Of a stretch of 63,916 nucleotides of DNA, positions 38,289 through 47,509 are shown one piece after another. Under the pieces are notes generated by a model. The model saw only the letters and a program-made list of their open reading frames with translations, made no database searches and was not told the DNA's origin. Numbering within the stretch: position 1 is the first letter of the stretch; every line of letters starts with the position of its first letter. The stretch covers positions 1 to 63,916 of the forward strand of contig JAJDDE010000165.1 of assembly GCA_029260475.1 (NCBI GenBank), in the 5' to 3' direction. A program made the translations under genes and the position numbers. Origin of the DNA: Phycisphaerales bacterium (lineage in GTDB: Bacteria > Planctomycetota > Phycisphaerae > Phycisphaerales > UBA1924).

Positions 38289-38363
38289 CGCGGGGCTCTC
38301 GCTTCTGTGGGCGGTCCTTGGGGGGAGTCGAGGGGCAAGCGTAGGCCTGCCGGCGGGGCCGCT

Positions 38364-39191
38364 TCAGTCGAGCGGGAGCTCCGCCCGCTCGCGCCGGGAC
38401 ATCGCGACGAGGAGGATGCCGAGCATGATCGCGAGGATGCTCGTGCCGGCGGCGGGCCAGGCAAGACCCATCTCGCGCATCAGTGGGTCGATGACCTTGT
38501 TCCGCCCGCGGATCTGGCCCGGCGGGGTGACGTAGTTCATCGCGTAGTACTGCCAGAGGTCGCGCTCGCGCTCCTCGGGCGTGGGCAGGTACTTCTTGTC
38601 GGTGTACTTGCCGGGGAGGAAGAGGGCGTCCACCTGCTCGTAGGGTTTGCGGGCGATCTCGATGGGCTCGTCCTCGTGCCCGTCGAGGTGCAGGCGGGCG
38701 AACTCGTAGATCCACTCCTGACGGCGGACCTCGTTCCAGGGCGTGCCCTCGTAGCCCTGCGCGGGGTATCGCGCGACGGCGACGAGGAAGGGCTCGGGCC
38801 CCCCCATCGACCACATGCGCTCGAACTCCTCCTCGGTCGCGGCGCCGTCGGCGAGGACCACGACGCCGAACCAGTAGCCGTACTTCTTGAGGCCCGGCTC
38901 GAACATCACGTTGTCATCGATCATCGGGAAGTCGTGGGTAGCGCCGCGCCAGTGGAGGCGCAGCACGGGGCGCTGGCCCCCGACGTCTTCCCCCTCGGGC
39001 GGGACGCGCTCGACGAGCAGCGGCTCGCCGTTGACCAGGACGTTGGGCTCCTCGATCTGCGCGACGAGGCGCATCGTGGTGATGTTGCGGTGGCGCAGGC
39101 GCGAGACGAGCCAGGGGATGGAGACCGCCAGACCGATCGCTCCGAGGATCGCGAGGGCCAAACCGAGTTGGAATTGTCTGCGGTTGTTCAT
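38364..39191 (-). CDS. Two-helix membrane protein at the end of the oxidase cluster
   Basis: 275 residues from ATG 39191. One membrane helix near each end (LGLALAILGAIGLAVSI and LAWPAAGTSILAIMLGILLV) encloses a ~200-residue hydrophilic domain that would lie outside the cytoplasm. The domain is acidic and aromatic-rich (EEFERMWSMGG, YTDKKYLPTPEERERDLWQY). No known family. It lies 45 nt downstream of ctaF on the same strand, so it is probably the last gene of the ACIII-caa3 operon and may be an assembly or accessory factor; that is inference from position only. Confidence 0.75.
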   Translation of the reverse strand: MNNRRQFQLGLALAILGAIGLAVSIPWLVSRLRHRNITTMRLVAQIEEPNVLVNGEPLLVERVPPEGEDVGGQRPVLRLHWRGATHDFPMIDDNVMFEPGLKKYGYWFGVVVLADGAATEEEFERMWSMGGPEPFLVAVARYPAQGYEGTPWNEVRRQEWIYEFARLHLDGHEDEPIEIARKPYEQVDALFLPGKYTDKKYLPTPEERERDLWQYYAMNYVTPPGQIRGRNKVIDPLMREMGLAWPAAGTSILAIMLGILLVAMSRRERAELPLD

Positions 39192-39236
39192 GCCCCAGCC
39201 GTTCGTGCGCGCGGGCTGCGCGGAGGCACGTGTGCG

Positions 39237-39791
39237 TTACATGTCGTTGGCTTGGTCGTCCGTTGCGTGGTCTTCGTCCGCGTGGCCGTCGTCGGCGTTG
39301 TCATCAGCGCTGTGGTCTTCGCCCTCGTGGGCGTTGCCGTGCCCTGCTTCGTCGCGGAGGATGGACTGGCGGATGACCTGCTTCGTGCCGCCCGGCGTGA
39401 GCTCGCCCGCTTCGTAGGGCTCGATGGAGTCGCGGACCGCGAGGTCCATGAGCGTGAGGCCGAGGAAGAGGCTGATCGCGAAGAGCGACGAGGCGAGGAC
39501 GATGGTGTTCACCGCCTTGTCGTAGAGCAGGTGCATAAAGAACCCCAGCACGAGCGCGGACTTGACGACCGCGATCGTGAGGGCGATCAGGATGTGCGCC
39601 GTGCCGGAGATCTCGATCCGCGTGTTGCCCACGTCGATGTGGTGCAGGTTCGCGGTGTAGACCGTGAGGGCGGTGAGCGCGAGCAGCACGATGAAGACGA
39701 TGAGCATCGGCGCGAAGGGCGTCACGTGCAGGTGATGGTCCTGCTGGTGTCCCTCGCCCGCGCCCGCGTGATGATCGTTGGAGTGGCTCAT
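39237..39791 (-). CDS. ctaF: Cytochrome c oxidase subunit IV-like (caa3)
   Basis: 184 residues from ATG 39791. A His-rich N-terminus (HHAGAGEGHQQDHHLHV) is followed by three membrane helices, including HILIALTIAVVKSALVLGFF and MHLLYDK, the hallmark of the prokaryotic subunit IV family. A long acidic/His tail (GEDHSADDNADDGHADEDHA) ends the protein and could bind metal; such a tail is unusual for CtaF. It lies 19 nt after ctaE. Confidence 0.9.
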   Translation of the reverse strand: MSHSNDHHAGAGEGHQQDHHLHVTPFAPMLIVFIVLLALTALTVYTANLHHIDVGNTRIEISGTAHILIALTIAVVKSALVLGFFMHLLYDKAVNTIVLASSLFAISLFLGLTLMDLAVRDSIEPYEAGELTPGGTKQVIRQSILRDEAGHGNAHEGEDHSADDNADDGHADEDHATDDQANDM

Positions 39792-39810
39792 GGTGTGATC
39801 CGATCCTGAT

Positions 39811-40695
39811 TCAGACGAGGTAGAGGAGGGGGAAGAGGAAGATCCAGATAAGGTCAACGACGTGCCAGTAGAGGCCGACGTTCTCGACCATCGTGTAGCG
39901 GCGTGGGCCGTAGTGTTCGCCCATCACACGGAACATGAGCCACGTGATCAGGACCACACCGATGAAGACGTGGAGGCCGTGCGTCGCGGTGGAGATCCAG
40001 TAGACGGACATGAAGATGTGGTCGTGCGGCATGGGCACGTGGTGCGCCTCTTCGCCGGCCTTAGCGGCGATCGGGAGCACGTCCATCACGCCGGAATTCA
40101 TCGCGCTGGCGACCATGTCCGTGGCGCCGTTCGTGATCGCGTGTCCCGCGTCCACCAGGGGGCCGGCGGGCTCGGGGAGCGTGGTGCTATCGATGACCGC
40201 GGGGTCCGCGGGGCCGTAGTTCGGGTAGTTGAAGTACTTGCCGGGGAGTTTGCCCAGCTGCCACTTGGGGATGTACTCGAAGGTGATTTTGAGGAACAGG
40301 AAGCAGATCGCGCAGGCGTTGGTGATGCCGAGGTAGATGAAGGCCGCGAACTTCTTGTCGAGTTGGAGGGAGCGGATCGCCATGACGATCGTCCACGAGC
40401 TGAAGAGCAGCACGCCGGTGTTGATGAATCCGATCTTCCAGTCGAGGTAGTAGCGGGAGGCCTCGTGCCAGTTGTCGGGGTACATCAGGCGGAAGGCGGC
40501 GTACGCGCAGAAGAAGCCCGCGAAGAGCAGGAGCTCGGTGCAGACGAAGAGCCACATGCCCAGCTTCGCGCCGTCGGCCTCCTCCCATCGGTCGCGCCAG
40601 TGGTGGCCGTGGACGTAGGTCTCGTGCGGGCGTGTGCCCGCGGGGGGGAGTGGGCCCGCGTCGAAGCCCGCCTGGTTGTGTTGCTGATCGCTCAT
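39811..40695 (-). CDS. ctaE: Cytochrome c oxidase subunit III
   Basis: 294 residues. Helices with LGMWLFVCTELLLFAGFFCA (conserved Glu in WLF...TE), LFSSWTIVMAIRSLQ, then a ~70-residue periplasmic insertion (about 135-205, GKLPGKYFNYPNYGPADPAV and on) and WISTATHGLHVFIGVVLITW plus YWHVVDLIWIFLFPLLY. The last two are diagnostic for CoxC/CtaE. The subunit stabilises subunit I and proton uptake. The insertion is larger than in standard family members. Confidence 0.95.
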   Translation of the reverse strand: MSDQQHNQAGFDAGPLPPAGTRPHETYVHGHHWRDRWEEADGAKLGMWLFVCTELLLFAGFFCAYAAFRLMYPDNWHEASRYYLDWKIGFINTGVLLFSSWTIVMAIRSLQLDKKFAAFIYLGITNACAICFLFLKITFEYIPKWQLGKLPGKYFNYPNYGPADPAVIDSTTLPEPAGPLVDAGHAITNGATDMVASAMNSGVMDVLPIAAKAGEEAHHVPMPHDHIFMSVYWISTATHGLHVFIGVVLITWLMFRVMGEHYGPRRYTMVENVGLYWHVVDLIWIFLFPLLYLV

Positions 40696-40745
40696 GGTGT
40701 GCGTCCGAGGTTCCGGGGGTCAGGGCGAGGCCAGGGGGTGCGGCG

Positions 40746-42596
40746 TTAGTGGGCCTTGGGCGTGTCGGTAGGCATGGGGAAGAGCGCGGGGTCGGCGTTG
40801 ACGGGTCGCGCGGTGTCGTAGTCGTAGGGGCCGTGGGTCATGACGGGCTCGCGTTCGAAGTTGTGTTCGAGCGGGGGCGTCTCGGTCTCCCACTCGAGTG
40901 TGAGTCCGCCCCACGGGTTCCGCGCCGCCTTCTTGCCCGCGAGCAGCGAGTGCAGGAAGACGAAGAGGTGGATGAGGAAGCCCAGCAGCAGGAGCCAGGA
41001 GCCGACGGTCGAGATCTTGTGCATGATCTCGAAGGCGGGGATGTCGGTGGGGTAGGTGGCGTAGCGGCGGGGCATGCCCTGCGTGCCGAGGAAGAACTGG
41101 ATGAAGAAGGTGAGGTTGAACCCGAGGAAGACGATCCAGCCGCCGACGGTGGCCCAGGTCTCGTTGTAGACCTTGCCGGTGAACTTGGGCCACCAGTGGT
41201 GGAGCCCGCCGACGAAGGCCAGGACGGTGCCGCCCATCATGACGTAGTGGAAGTGCGCGACGACGAAATAGGTGTCGTGCAGGTGGATATCGACCGCGAG
41301 CGTCGCCAGCGGTGGTCCGGTGAGCCCGCCGATGGTGAAGCAGAAGAGGAAGAAGCAGGCGTAGAGCATCGGGGTCGTCCAGGCGATCGACGACTTGTAC
41401 ATCGTCGAGATCCAGTTGAAGACCTTGATCGCCGTCGGGATCGCCACGAGGAACGTGAGTGCGCTGAAGACGACGTTCGCGACGGGCGACTGGCTCGTGA
41501 ACATGTGGTGCGCCCACACGAGGAACGAGATCGCGGCGATCGCGATCGAGCTGAACGCGATCGCGCGGTAGCCGAAGATCCGCTTGCGGCAGTGCACCGC
41601 GATGATCTCCGAGATGATGCCGAAGCCCGGCAGGATCATGATGTAGACCGCGGGGTGGCTGTAGAACCAGAAGAAGTGCTGGAAGAGCACCGCGTCGCCG
41701 CCCAGGGCGGGGTCGAAGATGCCGATCAGGAACGTGCGCTCGAAGACGACCATCAGCAGCGTGATGCCCAGCACCGGGGTCGCGAGGACCTGGATGATGC
41801 TCGTGGCGTACAGCGCCCAGATGAACAGCGGCATGTCGAACCACCCCATGCCCGGCACACGCAGTTTGTGCACCGTCACGATGAAGTTCATGCCCGTGAA
41901 GATCGAGCTGAAACCGAGGATGAAGGCGGCCAGCACCATCGCGGTGACGTTGCCCCACTCTGTCGTGCTCGAATAGGGCGTGTAGAACGTCCACCCCGTT
42001 TCGACACCGCCTTGGATGAGCGCAAAGATCGCGAACATGCCTCCGAAGAGGTAGATGTACCAGGACCAGAGGTTGAGTTTCGGGAAGGCCACGTCCTTCG
42101 CTCCCAGCATGATGGGGAGGAAGATGTTGCCGAGCGCCGCCGGGACGGCGGGGATGATGAACAGGAACACCATGATGGTGCCGTGGAGCGTGAAGGCCCG
42201 GTTGTAGATGTTGTTGCCGGTGACGGTCTTGGTGCCCTCGGTGCGCTCGCCCGTGTCGGGGTTCGTCTCCACGGTGGTGACGGTGATGTTGGGGAACATG
42301 ACGCCGCGCTGCTCGGGCGTGGTGCCCTCGGGGACCACGAAGTCGGAGCCGGCGCCCTTGTAGCCCTTGGTGTCCGCTACGACCTGCCCGTCGTCGTTGA
42401 CGAACTCGGTGTAGTGCGGCTCGAAGAGCTCGGCGCGGACACCGAGCGCCGCGAGACCACCCAGGAAGAACATCATCAGCACCGCGACGAGGTACATGAC
42501 GCCGATCTTCTTGTGGTCGTAGGTCCACACCCAAGACATGATGGTCTTGCCGGTGGAGCCCTTGCCTGCGAGATAGTGTGCGTGGTGGTCGGACAT
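40746..42596 (-). CDS. ctaD: Cytochrome c oxidase subunit I (caa3, A2-type)
   Basis: 616 residues. Catalytic heme-copper subunit. Heme a ligand H138 (TLHGT), CuB ligands in YSHPAVY (312-318) and WAHHMF (H363, H364), heme a3 and a ligands H448 and H450 ([12 protein letters not shown]), and the K-channel region are all present. The motif is YSHPAVY rather than GHPEVY, so the usual D-channel Glu is replaced by Tyr-Ser just ahead, as in A2-type oxidases. A ~75-residue hydrophilic insertion (about 55-130) lies between the first and second helices on the periplasmic side. It reduces O2 and pumps protons using electrons from CtaC. Confidence 0.97.
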   Translation of the reverse strand: MSDHHAHYLAGKGSTGKTIMSWVWTYDHKKIGVMYLVAVLMMFFLGGLAALGVRAELFEPHYTEFVNDDGQVVADTKGYKGAGSDFVVPEGTTPEQRGVMFPNITVTTVETNPDTGERTEGTKTVTGNNIYNRAFTLHGTIMVFLFIIPAVPAALGNIFLPIMLGAKDVAFPKLNLWSWYIYLFGGMFAIFALIQGGVETGWTFYTPYSSTTEWGNVTAMVLAAFILGFSSIFTGMNFIVTVHKLRVPGMGWFDMPLFIWALYATSIIQVLATPVLGITLLMVVFERTFLIGIFDPALGGDAVLFQHFFWFYSHPAVYIMILPGFGIISEIIAVHCRKRIFGYRAIAFSSIAIAAISFLVWAHHMFTSQSPVANVVFSALTFLVAIPTAIKVFNWISTMYKSSIAWTTPMLYACFFLFCFTIGGLTGPPLATLAVDIHLHDTYFVVAHFHYVMMGGTVLAFVGGLHHWWPKFTGKVYNETWATVGGWIVFLGFNLTFFIQFFLGTQGMPRRYATYPTDIPAFEIMHKISTVGSWLLLLGFLIHLFVFLHSLLAGKKAARNPWGGLTLEWETETPPLEHNFEREPVMTHGPYDYDTARPVNADPALFPMPTDTPKAH

Positions 42597-42650
42597 TTCG
42601 GGGGTGCCTCTGAGGGGCTCTGGGGTTCGACTTCGTGCGTGCTGGTGCGC

Positions 42651-43889
42651 TTACGCGCCGGGCTCCGCGGGGACTTCGGGGTCACTCTCATCGGCAGCGC
42701 CCTCGGCGGCTCCTGCGTCCGACGCCGCCTGCGCCGCCGCCTCCGCGTCGCTCTTCTGCTTGGCCTTCTCAACCGCAGCGGGGTCGTCGGAGAGCGACTG
42801 GATGTAGGTCGCGATGGCTCGGAGCTCGCGGTCGGTGAAAACGCCCGCGTACTGCGACATCTGCACGCCCTGGAAGCCCGGGGCGTAATAACTCTGGGGC
42901 TCGATGATCGAGGTGCGGATGTACTGCTCATCCACGACGGCACCTGCGTTTTCATCGGCGTTCAGCGGCTGGTAGCCGGGGCGTGCGGTGCCCCAGATGC
43001 CGTGCCACGAGGGGCCGGTGCCCACGCCACCCGGCTGAACCGAGTGGCACGCGGCGCAGCCGCCGGTCTTGTACAGCTTCGCGCCGAGGTCGAGCAGCGG
43101 CACGCCGTCGGTGTTGTTCTGCTTCTCGAGCCAGGCCTGGTAGTCGGGCTCGGCGAGCACCGCGATGCGGTGTGTCATCTGCGAGTGCTGATCGCCGCAA
43201 TACTCGGCGCAGTAGAGGTAGTACCCCTGTTCTCCGTCGGTAAACTTCCCGTCGTCGTTCTTGTCGTAGGGCTTTGCGAGACCGTCCGCGGGGTCGAACC
43301 AGTGTGTGGGCTCCTTCGCCTCGGCCCAGCAGACGGTGTAGCGGTTGGGGAAGCAATCGCGCTTGATGCGGAATTCGGGGATGTAGAAGGAGTGGATCAC
43401 GTCCGTCGAGGAGAGCAGGAACTTCACGGGGCGTCCGGCGGGGATCGCGAAGAGCGGTTGCTCCATGTCGGAAATCCACTCGGTCTGCAATGACGTCGCG
43501 CCGTTGGGATACTCAAATTTCCATTGCCATTGCTGCGCCGTGACGTTGATCGTCTCGGCGCCCTCGGGCACGACGGCTTTGGGCAGGTACGCCCATGTGC
43601 CCCAGAAGAACATGATCGCGAAGCCGATCGCGGGGATCACGGACCACGCGATCTCCAGCGGGGTGTTGTGCGAAGCGCTGACCTCCGCGGCGACGCCGGG
43701 GCGGCGCTTGTAGCGGAGCATGAACCACACCATCAGGACCATCAGCACGACGAAGAACGCCGCGGAAGCCCAGAAGATGAAGTAGTAGATGCTGTTGTAC
43801 TCGCCCGCGTACGCGCTGCCGTTCTCACGGAACCACAGCGCGTCCCAGGCATTGGTCGCGAGCGAGCTGGACATGGTGCTGAGCGTCAT
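42651..43889 (-). CDS. ctaC: Cytochrome c oxidase subunit II with fused cytochrome c (caa3)
   Basis: 412 residues. Two membrane helices (about 35-58 and 85-103) are followed by the CuA domain. CuA ligands: H166 (DVIHSFYIPEFRIK), C227 and C231 (CAEYCGDQHSQM), H235 and M238. Just before the Cys ligands there is an inserted EF-hand-like loop, DKNDDGKFTDGE (209-220). The C-terminal cytochrome c domain binds heme through CAACH (278-282), with a Met ligand probably near the end of that domain. A Glu/Ala-rich tail follows. It accepts electrons, probably straight from the ACIII cytochromes, and passes them to CtaD. An in-frame ATG at 43874 is an alternative start. Confidence 0.96.
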   Translation of the reverse strand: MTLSTMSSSLATNAWDALWFRENGSAYAGEYNSIYYFIFWASAAFFVVLMVLMVWFMLRYKRRPGVAAEVSASHNTPLEIAWSVIPAIGFAIMFFWGTWAYLPKAVVPEGAETINVTAQQWQWKFEYPNGATSLQTEWISDMEQPLFAIPAGRPVKFLLSSTDVIHSFYIPEFRIKRDCFPNRYTVCWAEAKEPTHWFDPADGLAKPYDKNDDGKFTDGEQGYYLYCAEYCGDQHSQMTHRIAVLAEPDYQAWLEKQNNTDGVPLLDLGAKLYKTGGCAACHSVQPGGVGTGPSWHGIWGTARPGYQPLNADENAGAVVDEQYIRTSIIEPQSYYAPGFQGVQMSQYAGVFTDRELRAIATYIQSLSDDPAAVEKAKQKSDAEAAAQAASDAGAAEGAADESDPEVPAEPGA

Positions 43890-44067
43890 GCTGAGGCCAC
43901 CCTCTTGTCCCGTGCGGCGAAGACCCGAGGGTTCGGGCCTGCCGCAGGGGGGTTCGTTTCTGTGGTCGGTCGGATTCTTGTCCTACCGCAAAATGTCCCG
44001 GCACTGTAGAACACATCGGCGTTCTTGTCGCCCCAGGCCCGATCGCTGGTCTGTCTTCCCCACCCGA

Positions 44068-44940
44068 TCATGACCCTGCCTCCCGTGAGGCGTCTGGGGC
44101 GTGGATGCGCTGTGCACGATCGTGTTCGGCGCGCCGGCCCGTTGTGATGATGAGGGCCCCGATGACGCCGAAGAGGAGGATCGCGCCGGCCGTCGCGCCG
44201 ACCGTCATCAGCCGCCACATCGCGGGCGTGTTGGAACCCGTCTCGTCGTTGTACGGGAAGCACCAGAGGTAGGCGGCGTCGAAGATCGAGCGTTCCTCGC
44301 CGTCGCGGGCCTCCTTGAGCCCTTGCTGGATGTCGTCCCCCGAGAAATCGAGCCCCTCGATGGAGTTGTGGACCACGCCGTCGGGCGTGAGGAAGAAGAC
44401 GGCCGCGACGTGCGAGTATTCGCCCGCCTTGGGGACGAAGCGGTAGTGGAAGCCCAGCGCGGTGCTGAGCGCCTGGCTCACCTTCGCGTCGCTCGTCGTC
44501 AGGAAGGCCCATGTCTGCTGGGCGTCCGTCCACTCCTTCGCGTAGCTCGCGAGGGTGGCTTCCTGCTTCGCTTGCGCGACGCGGTACCCCTCGGTGTGGT
44601 CGAAGCTGTAACAGACCACGCGGTAGTCATCGCCCGCGGTCCACGACATGCCGTTGAGGGACTTCAGCACGCGCTGGAGCGTGGTCGGGCAGAGGACCGG
44701 GCAGTCGAAGTAGACGGGCACCATGAGCACCGGGCGCTCGCCGTCGAAGAACGTGGCGAGCTCGACGGGATTGCCGTTCGCGCCGGTGAACACCAGGTCT
44801 TGCGGCACGGCGTCGCCGATGCGATCGACCACGCCGATGCCCTGGGCCTCGGGGATGTCCTGGCGCAGCACCTGCGCGCCCGCGCTCTGGATGAACAGCA
44901 GCAGGCCGACGAGCGCGAGCGCTGTGCGCCCCCCGCTCAC
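44068..44940 (-). CDS. SCO1/SenC copper chaperone with C-terminal membrane anchor
   Basis: 290 residues from GTG 44940, which overlaps the previous stop (GTGA). A signal peptide (ALALVGLLLFIQSAGAQ) is followed by a thioredoxin-fold SCO domain with copper ligands C80 and C84 (DCPVLCP) and H177 (EYSHVAAVFFL). A C-terminal membrane helix (GATAGAILLFGVIGALIIT) anchors it, unlike the N-terminal anchor of most SCO proteins. It delivers copper to CuA of CtaC, encoded next downstream (178 nt gap). Confidence 0.92.
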   Translation of the reverse strand: MSGGRTALALVGLLLFIQSAGAQVLRQDIPEAQGIGVVDRIGDAVPQDLVFTGANGNPVELATFFDGERPVLMVPVYFDCPVLCPTTLQRVLKSLNGMSWTAGDDYRVVCYSFDHTEGYRVAQAKQEATLASYAKEWTDAQQTWAFLTTSDAKVSQALSTALGFHYRFVPKAGEYSHVAAVFFLTPDGVVHNSIEGLDFSGDDIQQGLKEARDGEERSIFDAAYLWCFPYNDETGSNTPAMWRLMTVGATAGAILLFGVIGALIITTGRRAEHDRAQRIHAPDASREAGS

Positions 44941-45326
44941 GATCCGCTCTGCTCGTAGCGACCGATCACGCTGCGCGATGCGGTCTCCAGCGGCACGCTG
45001 ACGACGCCCGCGCCCTGATCGATCCACTCGGGGGCGCGATGGAGCTGGGACTTCCACGCGCCGAAGGCCTCGGTCCGCTGGCTGGTGATGCGCGTGGAGC
45101 CCTCCTGCGAGCTCGCCTGCACACCGAAGACCCAGTGGTTCGTCCAGAGGATCACCGTGACCGACACGCCGAGCGTCCCGAACGCGGTCAGCAGGAGCGT
45201 GATGAAGATGCCGGCGCTGTTGAACTGGCCGTGCGTCTCCTGGTGGTGCGGCTCGTTGGAGTCGTGCTTGAACCACTCGTCGAGATGGTTGTCGGGGTCC
45301 GTGATGGGTGCGGTGCTGTGGCTCAT
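44937..45326 (-). CDS. Small membrane protein between actF and the SCO gene
   Basis: 129 residues from ATG 45326. A His/Asp/Glu-rich N-terminus (about 1-40) precedes one membrane helix (GIFITLLLTAFGTLGVSVTV). A soluble C-terminal part includes EAFGAWKSQLHRAPEWIDQG. It is coupled to the SCO gene (4-nt overlap). I recognise no named family; position suggests a minor ACIII subunit or an assembly protein. Confidence 0.72.
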   Translation of the reverse strand: MSHSTAPITDPDNHLDEWFKHDSNEPHHQETHGQFNSAGIFITLLLTAFGTLGVSVTVILWTNHWVFGVQASSQEGSTRITSQRTEAFGAWKSQLHRAPEWIDQGAGVVSVPLETASRSVIGRYEQSGS

Positions 45327-45371
45327 TGGGAGGCCTCGGCTTCGGTGATCACCGTGAGAATGCGGGAACGA

Positions 45372-46658
45372 TCAGACATGGTTGACGTGCGTGAGGGCCT
45401 GACCCTGGCGTGGGTCGTTCAGCGGGATGAGCGGGCCCGACGCCACCTTGCGGACGTAGAAGCCGGCCAGGATCAGCAGGGGTCCGAAGACGCCGACGAA
45501 GTCGATCCAGCTGATGCCCGGACGGTGCCCGTCGCTCATGACCACCTCGGGGCGGATCATCCACCACGTGTCGAGCGCCTGCCCGATGAGGATGATCACG
45601 CAGACGGAACCGAGCACGAGGCCGTTGCGCTTGGAGGGGCGCGGCAGCAGGAGGACGAAGGGGATCGCGAAGTGGACGATGGGGACCGCCCACGAGACCC
45701 ACTGCCACTCCCCGGCCTTACGGATGATGTAGAAATTCGTCTCTTCGGGGATGTTCGCGTACCAGATCAGGAAGTACTGGCTGAAGGCGATGTAGGCCCA
45801 GAAGACGTTGAATCCGAAGATGAGCTTGCCCAGGTCGTGCATGTGCTCTTGGGTGAAGCAGCCGTGGAGCTTGCCCAGCGAGCGCAGCACGAGGAGCGTG
45901 AGCGCGAGCACGCAGAGCGCGCTCACGAGGCCCGATGCGAAGAAGTGAACGCCCAGCATGGTGCTGAACCAATGGAAATCGAGGCCCATGAGCCAGTCAA
46001 AGCCGGCGAAGGCGGTCGCGAAGGCGAAGATGGGCAGGCCGATCGCGGAGATCTTGAGGGCGGTCACGGTGCGCCACTTGTCGGCGTCGGCGTCCTGGCT
46101 GTGCGACTCGTTGGAGAGCAGGAAGGCGAGGACCGCCCACAGCCCGAAGTAGATGAGCGAGCGGATCAGGAAGAAGGGCACGTTGAGGAAGCCCTTTTTG
46201 TGCTCGTACAGCACGTCGCCTTCGACGTAGGCGCTGTTCATCCATTCCCAGAGGTAGGGCGCGTACTTCGGGTCGGTGACCTCAACGGCGCTCGCGAGCA
46301 CGTACTGGAGCACGAGGATGCCCACGAACATGATCGCGGGGACCCACATGAGGACCATCATGTTCTCGAGCTGGCGCCGGATCGTGGCGCTCCAGCCCGA
46401 CTTGACGACGTTCAGGATCATCACGAAGCCCAGCGCCGTGACCGGGAGCATCACGCTGAGCGCGAAGCCGGTGTGCAGCGCGTGGAGAGCGATCTTCGCG
46501 CCCTCTTCGCCGCCGGTGAAGCCGGCCATGACCGCGACGGCGGTGAGGATCGCCCCGAGACCGGCGAGCGCCTTCCACAGCGTGCTGCCGGCGCCCTCGG
46601 AAAGGAAGATGTTCTCGCGCTCGAGGTACCGCTCGAGCTGGGGTGCGTGGGCGCTCAC
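45372..46658 (-). CDS. actF: Alternative Complex III subunit ActF
   Basis: 428 residues from GTG 46658, overlapping the actE stop by 4 nt. It is a polytopic membrane protein with about ten helices and the NrfD/PsrC-like layout of ActF (SVMLPVTALGFVMILNVVKS, LIFGFNVFWAYIAFSQYFLI, YANIPEETNFY, WVSWAVPIVHFAIPFVLLL). The FWAYIAFSQYFLIWYANIPE stretch is characteristic. ActF is one of the membrane subunits of the quinol-oxidising ACIII complex. Confidence 0.9.
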   Translation of the reverse strand: MSAHAPQLERYLERENIFLSEGAGSTLWKALAGLGAILTAVAVMAGFTGGEEGAKIALHALHTGFALSVMLPVTALGFVMILNVVKSGWSATIRRQLENMMVLMWVPAIMFVGILVLQYVLASAVEVTDPKYAPYLWEWMNSAYVEGDVLYEHKKGFLNVPFFLIRSLIYFGLWAVLAFLLSNESHSQDADADKWRTVTALKISAIGLPIFAFATAFAGFDWLMGLDFHWFSTMLGVHFFASGLVSALCVLALTLLVLRSLGKLHGCFTQEHMHDLGKLIFGFNVFWAYIAFSQYFLIWYANIPEETNFYIIRKAGEWQWVSWAVPIVHFAIPFVLLLPRPSKRNGLVLGSVCVIILIGQALDTWWMIRPEVVMSDGHRPGISWIDFVGVFGPLLILAGFYVRKVASGPLIPLNDPRQGQALTHVNHV

Positions 46659-47506
46659 TGGTTCGTCTCCTGGTTGGCGGTGCCCGCGGTGCCGGTGCGG
46701 CTGCGCATGAGCTCGATGCGCTGCGACTCGGGCAGCTCATCGATCGAACCCTTGCGCGTCTCCTGGAGCACACGCAGGTAGGCGACGACCGCCCACGTCT
46801 CGTCGATCGTCAGCTTCCGTGCGTACGACGGCATCTTGAGCGGGTAGGGGCCGCCCACGTTCACCACGCCGTTGCGGATGACATGGAAGATGTAGCCGTC
46901 CTGGCCCTTCGCGTCGCCGGGCTGATAGACCGCGTCGTGGAAGCTGGGGATCGCGTAGCTCCACCGCTGCCCGACGAGGCCCTGCCCGTCGCCCAAGCCG
47001 CCGTGGCAGGGGAGGCAGTAGATGTCGAACTGTTTGTGCCCGATGTCGATGAGGCCCTGGTCAACGGTGAACGGGATCGTCTCGACCCAGTCGAAGACGG
47101 GGGTGCCGTCGTCTTTCATCATCGGGGCGCCGCTGGCGAGCATGCGGAACGTGCGCCCCTCGGCCCACGCGTCGTCGTCGCGGAGGAACTCGGCGCGGTG
47201 GGACATATCGATGCCCATCACCTGCGTGACGTAGGGCTTGCGCCCGAAGGGCACCGTGCCCGCGACGGGGAGCCGCTGGGTCCGTCCGTACGCCTTGCCC
47301 GTCTCCGGATCGACGTAGTCCTTGAAGAAGTGCGACTCCTCCTGAGGGTCGTACTTCTCCTGGTGGTCCAGGTCGGGGAAGAACTGGCGGGGCGGCTTGT
47401 TGGAGCGGTCACCCCGGCAGCCGGTCATGCTCGCCACGCCGATGCCGGCGAGCGCGAGGCACGCGAGGGCGAGCGTGAGAGGCCGTTGTGTCTGGTGCTT
47501 CGTCAT
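46655..47506 (-). CDS. actE: Alternative Complex III subunit ActE, monoheme cytochrome c lipoprotein
   Basis: 283 residues from ATG 47506. The signal peptide ends with a lipobox (MTGC), so it is lipid-anchored. The heme motif CLPCH is followed by GGLGDGQGLVGQRW and the axial-Met region KMPSYARKL. In characterised ACIII complexes ActE is the exit cytochrome for electrons going to the oxidase. The N-terminal ~130 residues (YDPQEESHFFKDYVDPETGK) are particular to the family. It overlaps actF by 4 nt and lies 3 nt after actD. Confidence 0.92.
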   Translation of the reverse strand: MTKHQTQRPLTLALACLALAGIGVASMTGCRGDRSNKPPRQFFPDLDHQEKYDPQEESHFFKDYVDPETGKAYGRTQRLPVAGTVPFGRKPYVTQVMGIDMSHRAEFLRDDDAWAEGRTFRMLASGAPMMKDDGTPVFDWVETIPFTVDQGLIDIGHKQFDIYCLPCHGGLGDGQGLVGQRWSYAIPSFHDAVYQPGDAKGQDGYIFHVIRNGVVNVGGPYPLKMPSYARKLTIDETWAVVAYLRVLQETRKGSIDELPESQRIELMRSRTGTAGTANQETNQ

Positions 47507-47509
47507 GGC

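Noticed and set aside
40632-43493. Plus-strand open frame of 953 codons opposite ctaC/ctaD/ctaE
   Set aside because: Antisense shadow of three clear oxidase genes; composition is typical of GC-rich complement frames.
44941-45276. Extended N-terminus of the SCO gene
   Set aside because: The added residues come from an alternate frame of the upstream small gene; the GTG at 44940 has the signal peptide and a GTGA junction.
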